A stretch of 64,000 nt of DNA from Debaryomyces hansenii CBS767 (lineage: Eukaryota; Ascomycota; Pichiomycetes; Serinales; Debaryomycetaceae), in NCBI RefSeq assembly GCF_000006445.2, contig NC_006048.2, forward strand, positions 1,550,001-1,614,000. Direction: 5' to 3'. Positions 1-9,996 of this stretch are shown piece by piece. Both the position numbers and the translations under genes were made by a program. The notes under the pieces are model-generated. The model ran no database searches. It saw only the letters and a list, made by a program, of their open reading frames with translations, and was not told the DNA's origin. Every line of letters begins with the position of its first letter. The stretch's first letter is position 1.

Positions 1-3000
1 TCCACGAGATTGGAGCTCCTCCATATCTAACAATGTATCCTGTAATTGATTTCCTGTCGCTCTTGTCACTAGCCCAGTCACTATCACAATATATATCCAA
101 TGAGCTGTCTCCAGTATAATGGTGGCCGATATCTTGGGTTCCTTTAAGATATCTGAGGACATGTTTGGCACATTTCATATGCATCTCAGAGGGTTTGGCT
201 AAGTGTCTACTAAGTATCCCAACAGCGTACGCAATATCTGTTCGAACAGTAGTAGATGCAAATAATAGCTTTCCTACTAGAGAGCGGTACCTGGTGGCAT
301 CACATTCTTCTGTGTTGTCCTTGTGTAAGTCCTCTCCGGCCAATGTCGGAGTTGCCACAGTGTTTGCATCACTCATGTCAAAGTCTTGCAAGACCTTTCC
401 AATGTAGTCATAGAGGCATATCTTGATACCATTGGTATTCTGTGCAATATTAATTCCTAGAAACTTCTTCGCAACCCCTAAGTCTTTCATTTTAAACTTC
501 AGTGCGAGCATTTTCTTTACATCTTCAATTTCCTTCATATCCTTTCCTGATATAAGGATATCATCAACATAGAGGCCTATAATTATGTTCCCTCGAACAT
601 ATATGCCTAACTCAGTGTCAATTCGGTTGAACCTATGTTCAGCAAGAAAATCTGAAATTGTAGTATTCCAACATATCGGTGCTTGTTTCAATCCATACAA
701 CGATTTGTTCAACTTGCAGACTTTCTCTGGTTCATTCTCATTAATAAAACCAACAGGCTGTTTCATATAGAGTGTTTCCTCAACAGTACCGTTCAAAAAT
801 GCGGTATCTACATCCATCTGATGGACAACTCTATTATCAACAGCACTGAATGCTAGAAGTAGCTTCACAGATTCATATCTGATCACAGGACTGAAGGTAT
901 CCAAGTAATCTTCCCCTGGAACCTGACTGAAGCCCTGTGCTACTAGTCTAGCTTTGTATCTACCATCATCCTTTTTGGTAAATACCCATCTGTTGCCTAT
1001 TGCTTTTCTATCCTTAGGCAACAGTACTAAATCCCATGTATTATTTGAGTAGTGAGCACTCATCTCACTATCCATGGCGATTTTCCATTTTTCAGCTTCG
1101 TCACTCAGCATTGCCTGTTTGTATGTTACTGGTACACCATCTTTCTTGGTACTAACAACATAGGCGTGTGACATGAAATAACCAGATCCTCTGACAACAA
1201 GCGAGGAGTCTGATTCAGTATGCAGTGTTTCATATTTCAGTTTCTTAGAAGGTTCAGTTTCTCCATCCGACGATACTTCTGATCTTCTACGCAGTCTATC
1301 AGGCATAGTAATAGCTCTTCTTCTCCTCACAGGTTCATCAACATAATCCTCATCATCAGACTTATCAAAGTTATCGTGATGACGTTCATAGAAAGAAGTA
1401 GCGTAGTCTTCCCCTGGAACCGAAGCTTCTGAGTCAGAAATGTACTCGATACGAGGACGAGACACCTCTTGCGTTACGAGAGGGGACAACGGTTCAACCA
1501 CTCTAGGAGTGGTGGTAATACCAGGAGAGGACGACAGCGAACCACGAGAAGGTGGGCCCACGATATCCATAGATGGCCCATCGACAGGAGACGCAAGATC
1601 CTGAGGGACCATAGAATCATGGGACGAAAAATCAGATTCAATATCAGACATGTCGACATCCAGCACAGGTGGCGACATAAGAGTACCGGGGAGCTCAGCA
1701 GTAGCTCGAATCCCGGGAATGGATGAAAACGAAGACAGCGACGACGACAGCGAGCCTATAGAGGCAATATCCCGGGGAATGTTAGTCATAGTTTGAAACG
1801 GAAACACAAATTCGTCAAACTTCACATTATTACTAACAGCAACTTTGCCAGAGTCGAGATCGAAAATACGATATGCATGTTGGGTTTGGGCATAACCAAG
1901 CATAACACCTCGAATAGACCGAGGAGACAACTTCGACGATCTCAATTGTTGTGGAATAAGAGCATACGCCATGCATCCAAATGGGCGCAAATGGTCCCAC
2001 TGGGCATGACTCTTATACCACCGTTGATAGGGATATTGCTTATCAATAGCAGTCGACGGTAATCTATTAAGAAGATAAGTAGCACACGCTACAGCTTCGG
2101 CCCAAAAACACAGGGGCGTGGATGCATGAAACATCATGGCACGACATTTTTCATTGATCGTACGAATGGCTCGTTCACTGACGCCATTCTGATGACTATT
2201 GTACGCAACAGTGGTTTGGTGAGTGATCCCTTGAGCTTTAAGAAATTGCTGCAATTGGGACGACATATACTCACCACCATTATCGGTGCGAAAAGTAACC
2301 GGCTTGTAGCCACCACGATTATGAAAGAATCGTTCAGACTGAAGAAAATATGAGCGCGCACACTCATATACATCAGATTTTTGTTTAACAGGATACACTG
2401 CCATATAGTGAGTGTAATCATCAACAAAGACAACATAATATAAGTCTTGGGTTAGACTCGGCTGGGAAAACGGCCCACAGACATCAGAGTGGACAAGCTC
2501 CAACGGAGTCTTCACAGTGCGACCGGAAGTGGTCGACGTTTTAGGGAGAGCGTGCGTAGCCTTCGCACGAATACACGACTCACAAAGGGAATCCTTCGAT
2601 TCCGACTTCAACGCAGCAGCATACGAAGGACATAAGGTGCCAATGCGTTGCGCAACCTTACGACTTGGATGACCAAGACGAGAATGGGCATCCATTGTAG
2701 CAGTAAACGCAGTGCCAGCTGATACATTATGAGCAGGCAAGCATGGGAGTGAAAATTGATAAAGATCATCCTTCGTAAGAGCAGCAACCTGAAGGCCTAA
2801 ACGAAGGTCAACGATACCATCGGGTAGAAGGTGGAATGTTGAACCTCCTTTAGATGCACGGCTAACCGAGATTAAATTACGACCGCAGGAAGGAACATAC
2901 TGCACATCCTCAACGGGGAGTATGGAACCATCAGGTAACGTAAATTTCAATGTTCCAGTACCAAGGATCTTGAACGTGGTAGCAGGGTCAAGTCCAGCAA

Positions 3001-4051
3001 TGGTACCAGAGTTATCAGGATTAAAATCATGAAGTAGGTCCTTCTGATGCGTAATATGAACAGACGCACCAGTATCAAGAAGGAAGACATCACTATGGCT
3101 ATCAGTAGCAGCTGCACAACCATGGGATACCGAGGCAGAAGACGACTGGTGACCGGTGTCAACATAGGCAGCAGTGTGCTGACTAGGTTTGGGGACCAAG
3201 TAACTAAGCCCACATACAGCCTTGGTGGGAGAGACGCTGGGTTTCTCCTCAGTATATGTCACAAAATAATTGGGCTTATTCGTCGGCTTCGGTGGTTGCA
3301 GATTCCAATACTCGTCATCACTCCGGGAGGGACAGACATTCAGTTTGTGGCCAATGCCACCACATTTGAAACAAGTCAACTTAGACTTGATCATAATTCT
3401 TCGAGGGTTTCGCTGCAGGACCACAAGAGCCATACTAGACTCATCGGACACGGGGGAACTTGTCTCGTGAAGAATCTCAGAGATCCCGTCTTTCAATGCA
3501 AGCCAATTAAGACGGGAGGGAACGTATTCGTCAAGACGAATAATAACGTTCTTAACAGTGCTGTTATTAACACAACTGTGAAAGAAGAGAATCCGCTGGC
3601 CTTCATCCAAAGGAAGAAGGTCCAGGTCAGCATCTTCAAGAAGTTGAATCTTAGCAGCAAGCGATACAGTAGAATCAAAAAGCTGACGGGTTAACGTGGA
3701 ATGAAGCTCTAAATGCTGCTTAACAGAAATAGTTCCAAAGTCGCGGAATAGAGCATGCCATAAATTAAGTCCACGTAAACCACGTTTAGTACAGTACGTC
3801 GCATAAACAGCAGACGTAATGCACTTTTTCAAAAGCTTGTCAAGGATCAGATCAAACTTAAGTCTAATCACATTCCGTTCAGTGTCAGTAAACTCACTAA
3901 CACCAGGAATATCCACATTACTTAGATACAGATCTAAGTGGCAGTCAAGGTCCAGCAGTCTGGACTTTACCATAGCAGCCCAAAGTTTGTAGTTATCAAT
4001 ACCACGGAGCTTATCCTGCTCCGTAACATCAAAGTCCAAAAAGTGGCTCAT
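1..4051 (-). CDS. Ty5-type gag-pol polyprotein of element A, 3' end outside window
   Basis: This is a single fused gag-pol frame of a Ty1/copia LTR retrotransposon. I read it codon by codon from the ATG at 4051 to the left edge and found no stop, so at least 1350 codons are open. Seen in order: a gag zinc knuckle CX2CX4HX4C starting at Cys227, an aspartic protease motif DTGA at about residue 326, an HHCC plus D,D,E integrase, reverse transcriptase with YVDD at 1161-1164, and the start of RNase H (CDSDW) near the edge. One frame without a gag-pol frameshift is typical of Ty5/Tca5-like elements. The ATG lies inside the primer-binding site next to the 5' LTR. The 3' end and 3' LTR are not visible, so completeness is unproven. 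Its pol resembles that of element B, but the gag N-termini differ. Confidence 0.93.
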   Translation of the reverse strand, partial: MSHFLDFDVTEQDKLRGIDNYKLWAAMVKSRLLDLDCHLDLYLSNVDIPGVSEFTDTERNVIRLKFDLILDKLLKKCITSAVYATYCTKRGLRGLNLWHALFRDFGTISVKQHLELHSTLTRQLFDSTVSLAAKIQLLEDADLDLLPLDEGQRILFFHSCVNNSTVKNVIIRLDEYVPSRLNWLALKDGISEILHETSSPVSDESSMALVVLQRNPRRIMIKSKLTCFKCGGIGHKLNVCPSRSDDEYWNLQPPKPTNKPNYFVTYTEEKPSVSPTKAVCGLSYLVPKPSQHTAAYVDTGHQSSSASVSHGCAAATDSHSDVFLLDTGASVHITHQKDLLHDFNPDNSGTIAGLDPATTFKILGTGTLKFTLPDGSILPVEDVQYVPSCGRNLISVSRASKGGSTFHLLPDGIVDLRLGLQVAALTKDDLYQFSLPCLPAHNVSAGTAFTATMDAHSRLGHPSRKVAQRIGTLCPSYAAALKSESKDSLCESCIRAKATHALPKTSTTSGRTVKTPLELVHSDVCGPFSQPSLTQDLYYVVFVDDYTHYMAVYPVKQKSDVYECARSYFLQSERFFHNRGGYKPVTFRTDNGGEYMSSQLQQFLKAQGITHQTTVAYNSHQNGVSERAIRTINEKCRAMMFHASTPLCFWAEAVACATYLLNRLPSTAIDKQYPYQRWYKSHAQWDHLRPFGCMAYALIPQQLRSSKLSPRSIRGVMLGYAQTQHAYRIFDLDSGKVAVSNNVKFDEFVFPFQTMTNIPRDIASIGSLSSSLSSFSSIPGIRATAELPGTLMSPPVLDVDMSDIESDFSSHDSMVPQDLASPVDGPSMDIVGPPSRGSLSSSPGITTTPRVVEPLSPLVTQEVSRPRIEYISDSEASVPGEDYATSFYERHHDNFDKSDDEDYVDEPVRRRRAITMPDRLRRRSEVSSDGETEPSKKLKYETLHTESDSSLVVRGSGYFMSHAYVVSTKKDGVPVTYKQAMLSDEAEKWKIAMDSEMSAHYSNNTWDLVLLPKDRKAIGNRWVFTKKDDGRYKARLVAQGFSQVPGEDYLDTFSPVIRYESVKLLLAFSAVDNRVVHQMDVDTAFLNGTVEETLYMKQPVGFINENEPEKVCKLNKSLYGLKQAPICWNTTISDFLAEHRFNRIDTELGIYVRGNIIIGLYVDDILISGKDMKEIEDVKKMLALKFKMKDLGVAKKFLGINIAQNTNGIKICLYDYIGKVLQDFDMSDANTVATPTLAGEDLHKDNTEECDATRYRSLVGKLLFASTTVRTDIAYAVGILSRHLAKPSEMHMKCAKHVLRYLKGTQDIGHHYTGDSSLDIYCDSDWASDKSDRKSITGYIVRYGGAPISW

Positions 4052-4055
4052 AACC
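4045..4055 (-). promoter_or_regulatory. Primer-binding site of element A (half initiator-tRNA-Met)
   Basis: On the minus strand the 11 bases GGTTATGAGCC follow the LTR end directly. They are complementary to the anticodon stem-loop of the yeast initiator tRNA-Met. Ty5 is known to prime with such a half-tRNA. The gag start codon is the ATG within this site. The same 11 bases occur at 9986-9996 beside the second A-type LTR. Confidence 0.8.
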
Positions 4056-4513
4056 TGTTGAAGTAAATTCTCGAAAGTAGCATACATTATCAGGTCAGTA
4101 TCAGGTTAGGTAATCAGTCAGTCAGTTAATCAGTTAGTCAGTGTCAATTATAATATATAATTTACTTAATCTCTATATAAATTCTGTATTCAAGGAGGTC
4201 CAAAGACCTCTTTATATAGTCCAATATTTCCACAAGAATAGGAGTACGCTTCCCGTTGTTTCCAGGTAAACAGCGAATGGGAAGGCAGATATATGGAAAC
4301 CGAAAGGCATTTTATCAGTGCCTTTCTTCCAAGAAAAAACTACTATCCAATGATAGCTTCAACAATCATAAGGCGGGCGTAATCTTTATGGTATAACAAT
4401 AGAAAGCCAAACGGCATTCTGGTTCTATTGAGATATAAAAGAATTTGCAGCCGCTTTACATGATTTCTCAATTTATTCTGACTTCGCATAAAATATACTA
4501 ATATATTTCAACA
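4056..4513 (-). repeat. 5' LTR of element A
   Basis: This is a 458-bp AT-rich block with 7-bp terminal inverted repeats, TGTTGAA at one end and TTCAACA at the other. It abuts the primer-binding site. It contains two copies of a 16-bp unit (4111-4142) that is expanded in the related LTR at 9997-10359. The two LTRs agree closely at both ends and differ in the middle. No target-site duplication can be tested because the other LTR lies outside the window. Confidence 0.88.
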
Positions 4514-4745
4514 GTCTTGACGAATACGTTCCCTCCCGTCTTAATTGGCTTGCATTGAAAGACGGGATCTCTGAGATTCTTCACGAGACAAGTTCCCCCG
4601 TGTCCGATGAGTCTAGTATGGCTCTTGTGGTCCTGCAGCGAAACCCTCGAAGAATTATGATCAAGTCTAAGTTGACTTGTTTCAAATGTGGTGGCATTGG
4701 CCACAAACTGAATGTCTGTCCCTCTCGAAGTGATGACGAGTATTG
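4514..4745 (+). pseudogene. A-type gag fragment, plus orientation
   Basis: This stretch is the reverse complement of about 3320-3540 in element A. It covers gag codons around 172 to 248, including the zinc knuckle. It runs opposite to its neighbour, element A, and opposite to the matching gag 5' part at 9465-9992. The first 14 bases here (GTCTTGACGAATAC) also form the truncated end of the 9465-9992 fragment. The two pieces may therefore be halves of one gag separated by a rearrangement. Confidence 0.85.
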
Positions 4746-5171
4746 TAATGAAATATTTGGTGATGAAATATTTTAGTGAGAATGCAATTTATTTGAGAAA
4801 ATGCAAACAGGTTGCAAAACGAAATAAATACTTGATTGAGTTAACAATGGGAATACTACCAGTGAATATTCCCATTCTAAGACAAATTGGATGACTATGA
4901 GCCGATAAAAAGGTTAATTAAACTATTCATTACTGGTTTAAGTAATACCCATTACCGTTAATGGAAACAGCGTTCAAATGTGTAATCCCAATATTCTACT
5001 ATATAAGGAGGTCAATTTAAAAGGTATTCCGATTGTATTTTAGATAGTAAGTAATATATACTTGAAATTATTGATTATATTGTGCAAACTGTTCTATTGT
5101 GTAAAACCTAAAAAAAAAATAGAAAAACAAATACTGAAATGAGTTCCCCCTTAGAGAAATTACTTCAAGAG
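4746..5171 (+). repeat. Left arm of inverted repeat (LTR B, leader, start of gag)
   Basis: This arm matches the reverse complement of 9043-9464 along its whole length, with scattered substitutions and small indels. The two arms diverge most around 4810-4840. The arm includes the ATG at 5139 and ten gag codons. The exact LTR end is unclear; it should fall shortly before the ATG by analogy with element A. Confidence 0.85.
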
Positions 5172-8100
5172 GTTATGAGTCGCTCTTCGAACTTTACTGT
5201 TCCTGATGAAAGTAAGTTAGTAGGAGTCACTAACTACAAACAATGGGCTGAAATGATGGTTATTCAGCTGAAACAATTTTATTGTGATTTAGATATGGTC
5301 CTTGCGGGTCGTTTTGATGAGATTCCTGATGTTGCTCTCTTAGAACCTAGAGATAAGGCTAGAATCTTCTCGTTGTACAACACGATTATAGGTAACTTAA
5401 TGAGGATTGCGCTCCCAAGTAATCTTGTACATCATTATGTGTCTGAGAAGCAACTTTACGGTCTTAATATTTGGACTCGTCTTTTCGAAGACTATGGCCA
5501 AATGACTGCTCAGGAAGAAGCCGATATGCTTCTGGAATTGCTTATTGAGCTTTTCACTCTGAATGTCTCCTTGACGGAGAAAATGAAGGTTTTAGAAACT
5601 GCCAATTCTGATGTTCTTCCTCTTACTGAGGCAAAACGGATTTGGTGCTTTTACGCTGTGTGTGATGCTGCCTTGCGTGAAAAGCTTCTTCAAGTATATA
5701 AGGATGATCCTTCTAGATTTACTTGGCTGACTGTTAAAAAGCAGTTGGGGACTGTTATTGCAAAAGCTAGTTCTGCTATTGAACCTGCGGTTGCTGGTGC
5801 TGTGCTTGCACTTCTGAAAGTGCCTCCGCGCAAAATTATGATTCAGTCCAAATTGGTTTGCTTTAAATGTGGTGGCATTGGCCACAAATCTAATGTGTGT
5901 CCTTCTGTTAGCGATGCTGACTATCGGAAACCGAGACATACTACTGGTCGTGGTTCATCTGGACTGGATGATGAATTCCGCACTCAGAATCGACCATCTG
6001 TGCATGGTAATGTATGGGTGGCTTCCACATCGCGTGTCCCCGATGGATTCTACCTTGATTCTGGTGCGACTCTTCATGTTACGTGCCAGAAGGAGCTATT
6101 ACATGATTTTTCTGATAGTTCTGGGTCAATTACTGGTCTTGACTCGGGAACCCTGTTTGAAATTGCTGGGAAAGGAACCCTTAACTTTCTGTTGCCTGAT
6201 GGTTCTTTCCTTACTCTCACTGATGTCCAATATGTTCCTTCCTGTGATCGAAACCTTATTTCGATCTCTAAAGCCACGCTGCATGGTGCGCTGTTCCGTT
6301 TTCTGCACGATGCAGTCCATGAATCTCGCTTAGGTTTTAAAGTCGCTACTCTCGTTGGACCTGAATATGATCGTCTTTATAAGTTCTTATTATCACCTAA
6401 GCCTGCTTCAATGCCCTCTGGTCGTATTTTGAATGCGACATTCAGTGCACATTGTCGTCTTGGACATCCCAGTGCTAATGTGGAAAGCTATGTTGGAAAG
6501 CATAACGCTTCCTATCGTAAGGCTGGTGCTTCCAAATCTACTGACTCTGAAAGTATGTGTGAAGCGTGTGCTCGTGGCAAGGCTACGCATTCCCTTCCAA
6601 AGAAATCAACTACTGGGAGTAGTCCTGTTCGGGCTCCACTAGAACTTGTTCATTCTGACGTGTGTGGTCCCTTTTCTCAACCCAGTTTGACCGATGACCG
6701 GTATTTTGTCGTTATTGTTGACGATTATACTCGGTATATGACGGTGTATCCCATTGCAACAAAGGCTGATGTTCCTGTGTGTATTTCTGAGTTTATTTTG
6801 AAGGCGGAACGTTTCTTCCACAATCGTGGTGGATATCGTGTAGTAACACTTCGTTCTGATAATGGTGGTGAGTACATGTCTTCTCGTTTTGACAAGTATC
6901 TTGCCGATCGTGGTATTACTCACCAAACTACGGTTCCGTATAATAGTCATCAAAATGGTGTTAGTGAACGTGCTATTCGTACTCTAACAGAGAAAGCTCG
7001 TGTCATGATGTTTGCAGCTAATGCGCCACTCTGTTTGTGGGCTGAGGCTATTAGTTGTGCTGCTTTTCTTATTAATCGGTTACCCTCACGCTCTATTAAC
7101 AATGGTATTCCATACAAACGTTGGAACAAAAGGCTTCCTGTGTTAGATGGTTTACGCCCGTTTGGATGTTTAGCGTATGCGTACATTCCTGAATCTGTAC
7201 GTTCTTCAAAATTGTCACCTCGCTCTATTCGAGGAGTTATGGTTGGGTATGCACCTACCCAACATGCGTACCGTATCTTTGATCTCGATTCCGGTACAGT
7301 TGTTGTTAGTAATAATGTAAAGTTCGATGAATTTGCGTTTCCCTTCCAGTCTGCCGAGAAAGTTCCTCGCAACTTTTCTGAATCGAAGCCTTCGGCGTCG
7401 TCTGTGTCTTCGTTCTTTTCGGCACCTGGTGTTCTGGCTACACTTGAATTGCCTGATACTGCTATGGATGTTGATCAAGCTGATCTGGATACTTTGATGA
7501 CTGAATCTACTCCAATGTCGATGCTGGATACTTCTGTACATGAATTATCTCCAGCAGATAATGGTCTGAACTCTGACGAGACTGCTGTGGTACCTTCATT
7601 GGATATTGAGATGAGTGATCCTGACATGCCTTCCCCTGAACTGCTTAAGCAAACCGCTCATCTGGACAATCAATCTTCGTCCAATGCTATTACAGATTGT
7701 CCTTCTGAACCTTGTCGGCAAATAAATGTCGCTCTGTCTGAGTCTTCATCGCCTGTCTCTTCTCCTGCTGTTGTTGAGCCTTCTTCGCCTCCTGTGGTTT
7801 CCAAAACCAACCCTCGTTCCCTTATTGAATATATTTCTGATTCTGAAGCTTCACTTTCAGGGGAGGACTACAAAATTTCTTACTATGAACATCATCATGA
7901 TAATTTTGATTTTTCAGACGATAAGGACTATGTTGAAAATCCTGTAAGAAAAAGAAAGGCTATTACTGAAAAACTGCGTAGAAGATCAGAAGTATCGTCA
8001 GAAGATGAAACTGAACCTTCTAAGAAACAGAAGCATGAGGATCTGCATAAAAGTTCCTCTATTAACTCAGATACCTCGCTTGTTGTCAGAGGATCTGCGT

Positions 8101-9170
8101 ATTTTATGTCGCATGCATATGTTGTTAGTACCAAGAAAGATGGTATACCAATAACATACAAGCAAGCTATGCTGAGTGCTGAATGTGAAAAATGGAAAAT
8201 TGCAATGGATAGCGAGATGAGCGCTCATTATTCAAATAACACATGGAATTTAGTGGATTTGCCTAAGGATAGAAAGGCGATAGGCAACAGATGGGTATTT
8301 ACCAAAAAGGATGATGGTAGATACAAAGCTAGACTAGTAGCACAGGGATTTAGTCAGGTTCCAGGGGAAGACTACTTGACGACGTTCAGTCCTGTGATCA
8401 GATATGAGTCTGTGAAGCTACTTCTAGCATTCAGTGCTGTTGATCAGAGAGTAATTCACCAGATGGATGTTGATACCGCATTTTTGAACGGTACTGTAGA
8501 AGAAACACTTTATATGAAACAGCCTGTAGGTTTTGTAGATGAAGCTGAACCAGAGAAGGTGTGCAAGTTGGAGAAATCATTGTACGGATTGAAACAGGCA
8601 CCAATATGTTGGAATACTACAATAATGAAATTTCTCACTGAGCATGGATTCAAAAGGACTGAGAGTGAACTAGGACTATATAGTAAGGATGATATAATTC
8701 TAGGATTGTACGTGGATGATATACTCATCTCAGGAAAGGATACTATTGAGATTGAAAAAGTAAAGAAACTTCTCTCGCTGAGGTTCAAAATGAAGGATTT
8801 AGGAATAGCAAGGAAGTTTCTAGGAATAAATATCGAGCAAAGAACCGATGGAATAAGTATCTGCCTCAATGACTATATTGAAAAGATTCTAGAGGAATTT
8901 AATATGAGAGACGCTAACTCTGTTGCAACTCCGTCGATAGTTGGTCAAGACTTACACAAAACTGATGATTCACCAGAATGTGATGCAAGTAACTATCGTT
9001 CATTGGTCGGTAAGCTATTATTTGCTGCGACTACTGTAAGAACTCTTGAAGTAATTTCTCTAAGGGGGAACTCATTTCAGTATTTGTTTTTCTATTTTTT
9101 AGGTTTTACACAATATAACAGTTTGCACAATATAATCAATAATTTCAAGTATGTATTACTTACTATCTAA
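5139..9170 (+). CDS. Truncated gag-pol of element B with chimeric C-terminus
   Basis: This is a Ty1/copia polyprotein in one open frame. Visible features are a zinc knuckle (C241, C244, H249, C254), a protease DSGA at 307, integrase residues D507, D574 and E610 with 35 residues between the last two, and reverse transcriptase YVDD at 1191-1194. Element sequence ends at about residue 1301 (base 9042), before RNase H. The remaining 42 residues come from reading the inverted 5' end backwards, so they are not element protein. Gag starts MSSPLEKLL and differs from that of element A. Several CTG codons lie where element A has Thr codons, which suits CUG as Ser. Without RNase H the element should not be autonomous. 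Confidence 0.85.
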   Translation: MSSPLEKLLQEVMSRSSNFTVPDESKLVGVTNYKQWAEMMVIQLKQFYCDLDMVLAGRFDEIPDVALLEPRDKARIFSLYNTIIGNLMRIALPSNLVHHYVSEKQLYGLNIWTRLFEDYGQMTAQEEADMLLELLIELFTLNVSLTEKMKVLETANSDVLPLTEAKRIWCFYAVCDAALREKLLQVYKDDPSRFTWLTVKKQLGTVIAKASSAIEPAVAGAVLALLKVPPRKIMIQSKLVCFKCGGIGHKSNVCPSVSDADYRKPRHTTGRGSSGLDDEFRTQNRPSVHGNVWVASTSRVPDGFYLDSGATLHVTCQKELLHDFSDSSGSITGLDSGTLFEIAGKGTLNFLLPDGSFLTLTDVQYVPSCDRNLISISKATLHGALFRFLHDAVHESRLGFKVATLVGPEYDRLYKFLLSPKPASMPSGRILNATFSAHCRLGHPSANVESYVGKHNASYRKAGASKSTDSESMCEACARGKATHSLPKKSTTGSSPVRAPLELVHSDVCGPFSQPSLTDDRYFVVIVDDYTRYMTVYPIATKADVPVCISEFILKAERFFHNRGGYRVVTLRSDNGGEYMSSRFDKYLADRGITHQTTVPYNSHQNGVSERAIRTLTEKARVMMFAANAPLCLWAEAISCAAFLINRLPSRSINNGIPYKRWNKRLPVLDGLRPFGCLAYAYIPESVRSSKLSPRSIRGVMVGYAPTQHAYRIFDLDSGTVVVSNNVKFDEFAFPFQSAEKVPRNFSESKPSASSVSSFFSAPGVLATLELPDTAMDVDQADLDTLMTESTPMSMLDTSVHELSPADNGLNSDETAVVPSLDIEMSDPDMPSPELLKQTAHLDNQSSSNAITDCPSEPCRQINVALSESSSPVSSPAVVEPSSPPVVSKTNPRSLIEYISDSEASLSGEDYKISYYEHHHDNFDFSDDKDYVENPVRKRKAITEKLRRRSEVSSEDETEPSKKQKHEDLHKSSSINSDTSLVVRGSAYFMSHAYVVSTKKDGIPITYKQAMLSAECEKWKIAMDSEMSAHYSNNTWNLVDLPKDRKAIGNRWVFTKKDDGRYKARLVAQGFSQVPGEDYLTTFSPVIRYESVKLLLAFSAVDQRVIHQMDVDTAFLNGTVEETLYMKQPVGFVDEAEPEKVCKLEKSLYGLKQAPICWNTTIMKFLTEHGFKRTESELGLYSKDDIILGLYVDDILISGKDTIEIEKVKKLLSLRFKMKDLGIARKFLGINIEQRTDGISICLNDYIEKILEEFNMRDANSVATPSIVGQDLHKTDDSPECDASNYRSLVGKLLFAATTVRTLEVISLRGNSFQYLFFYFLGFTQYNSLHNIINNFKYVLLTI

Positions 9171-9464
9171 AATACAATCTGAATACCTTTTAAATTGACC
9201 TCCTTATATAGTAGAATATTGGGATTACACATTTGAACGCTGTTTCCATTAACGATAATGGGCATTACTTAAACCAGTAATGAATAGTTTAATTAACCTT
9301 TTTTATCGGCTTATGGTCATCCAATTTGTCTTAGAATGGGAATATTCACTGGTAGTATTCACATTGTTAACTCAACAAGTTTTTATTAGAATTTGCAGCC
9401 TGTTTGCATTTTCTCAAATAAATTGCATTCTCACTAAAATATTTCATCACCAAATATTTCATTA
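9043..9464 (-). repeat. Right arm of inverted repeat (LTR B inverted)
   Basis: This is the inverted copy of 4746-5171. The junction with the pol body is sharp at 9042/9043: pol reads up to the residues VRT, and then the antisense of the gag start begins. The outer end (ATTTCA followed by TTA) meets an A-type gag fragment. Confidence 0.85.
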
Positions 9465-9992
9465 GTATTCGTCAAGACGAATAATAAAGTTCTTAACAGT
9501 GCTGTTATCAACACAATTGTAGAAGAAGAGAATCCGCTGGCCTTCATCCAAAGGAAGGAGGTCCGGGTCCGCATCTTCAAGAAGTTGGATCTTAGCAGCA
9601 AGCGATACAGTAGAACGAAAAAGCTGACGGGCTAACGTGGAATGGAGCTCTAAATGCTGCTTAACAGAAATAGTTCCAAAGTCGCGGAATAGAGCATGCC
9701 ATAAATTAAGTCCACGTAAACCACGTTTAGTACAGTACGTCGCATAAACAACAGACGTAATGCACTTTTTCAAAAGCTTGTCAAGGATCAGATCAAACTT
9801 AAGTCTAATCACATTCCGTTCAGTGTCAGTAAACTCACTAACACCAGGAATATCCACATTACTTAGATACAGATCTAAGTGGCAGTCAAGGTCCAGCAGT
9901 CTGGACTTTACCATAGCAGCCCAAAGTTTGTAGTTATCAATACCACGGAGCTTATCCTGCTCCGTAACATCAAAGTCCAAAAAGTGGCTCAT
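9465..9992 (-). pseudogene. A-type gag 5' fragment (codons 1 to 176)
   Basis: The frame starts at the ATG at 9992 inside a primer-binding site, as in element A. It is nearly identical to 3524-4051 of element A, starting MSHFLDFDV. It is cut at 9465, where the right arm of element B begins. It keeps no zinc knuckle; that part may be the fragment at 4514-4745 in the opposite orientation. Confidence 0.88.
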
Positions 9993-9996
9993 AACC

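Larger units (their letters stand above)
4746..9464 (+). mobile_element. Element B: truncated Ty5-type element with inverted 5' ends
   Basis: The element has a left arm (4746-5171: LTR, leader and first gag codons), a gag-pol body, and a right arm (9043-9464) that is the inverted copy of the left arm. The usual RNase H end and a direct 3' LTR are missing. Both outer ends read TGAAATATTTGG going inward. Flanks are GTATTG on the left and GTATTC on the right, so a simple 5-bp duplication is only partly supported. The structure looks like an inverted 5' end captured during reverse transcription, or an inverted duplication (inference). Confidence 0.8.

Noticed and set aside
165..3694. Plus-strand frames across element A
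   Set aside because: All are shadows of the continuous minus-strand gag-pol frame.
9043..9170. C-terminal 42 residues of the element B frame as real protein
   Set aside because: They read the inverted 5' end backwards, so they are a rearrangement product.
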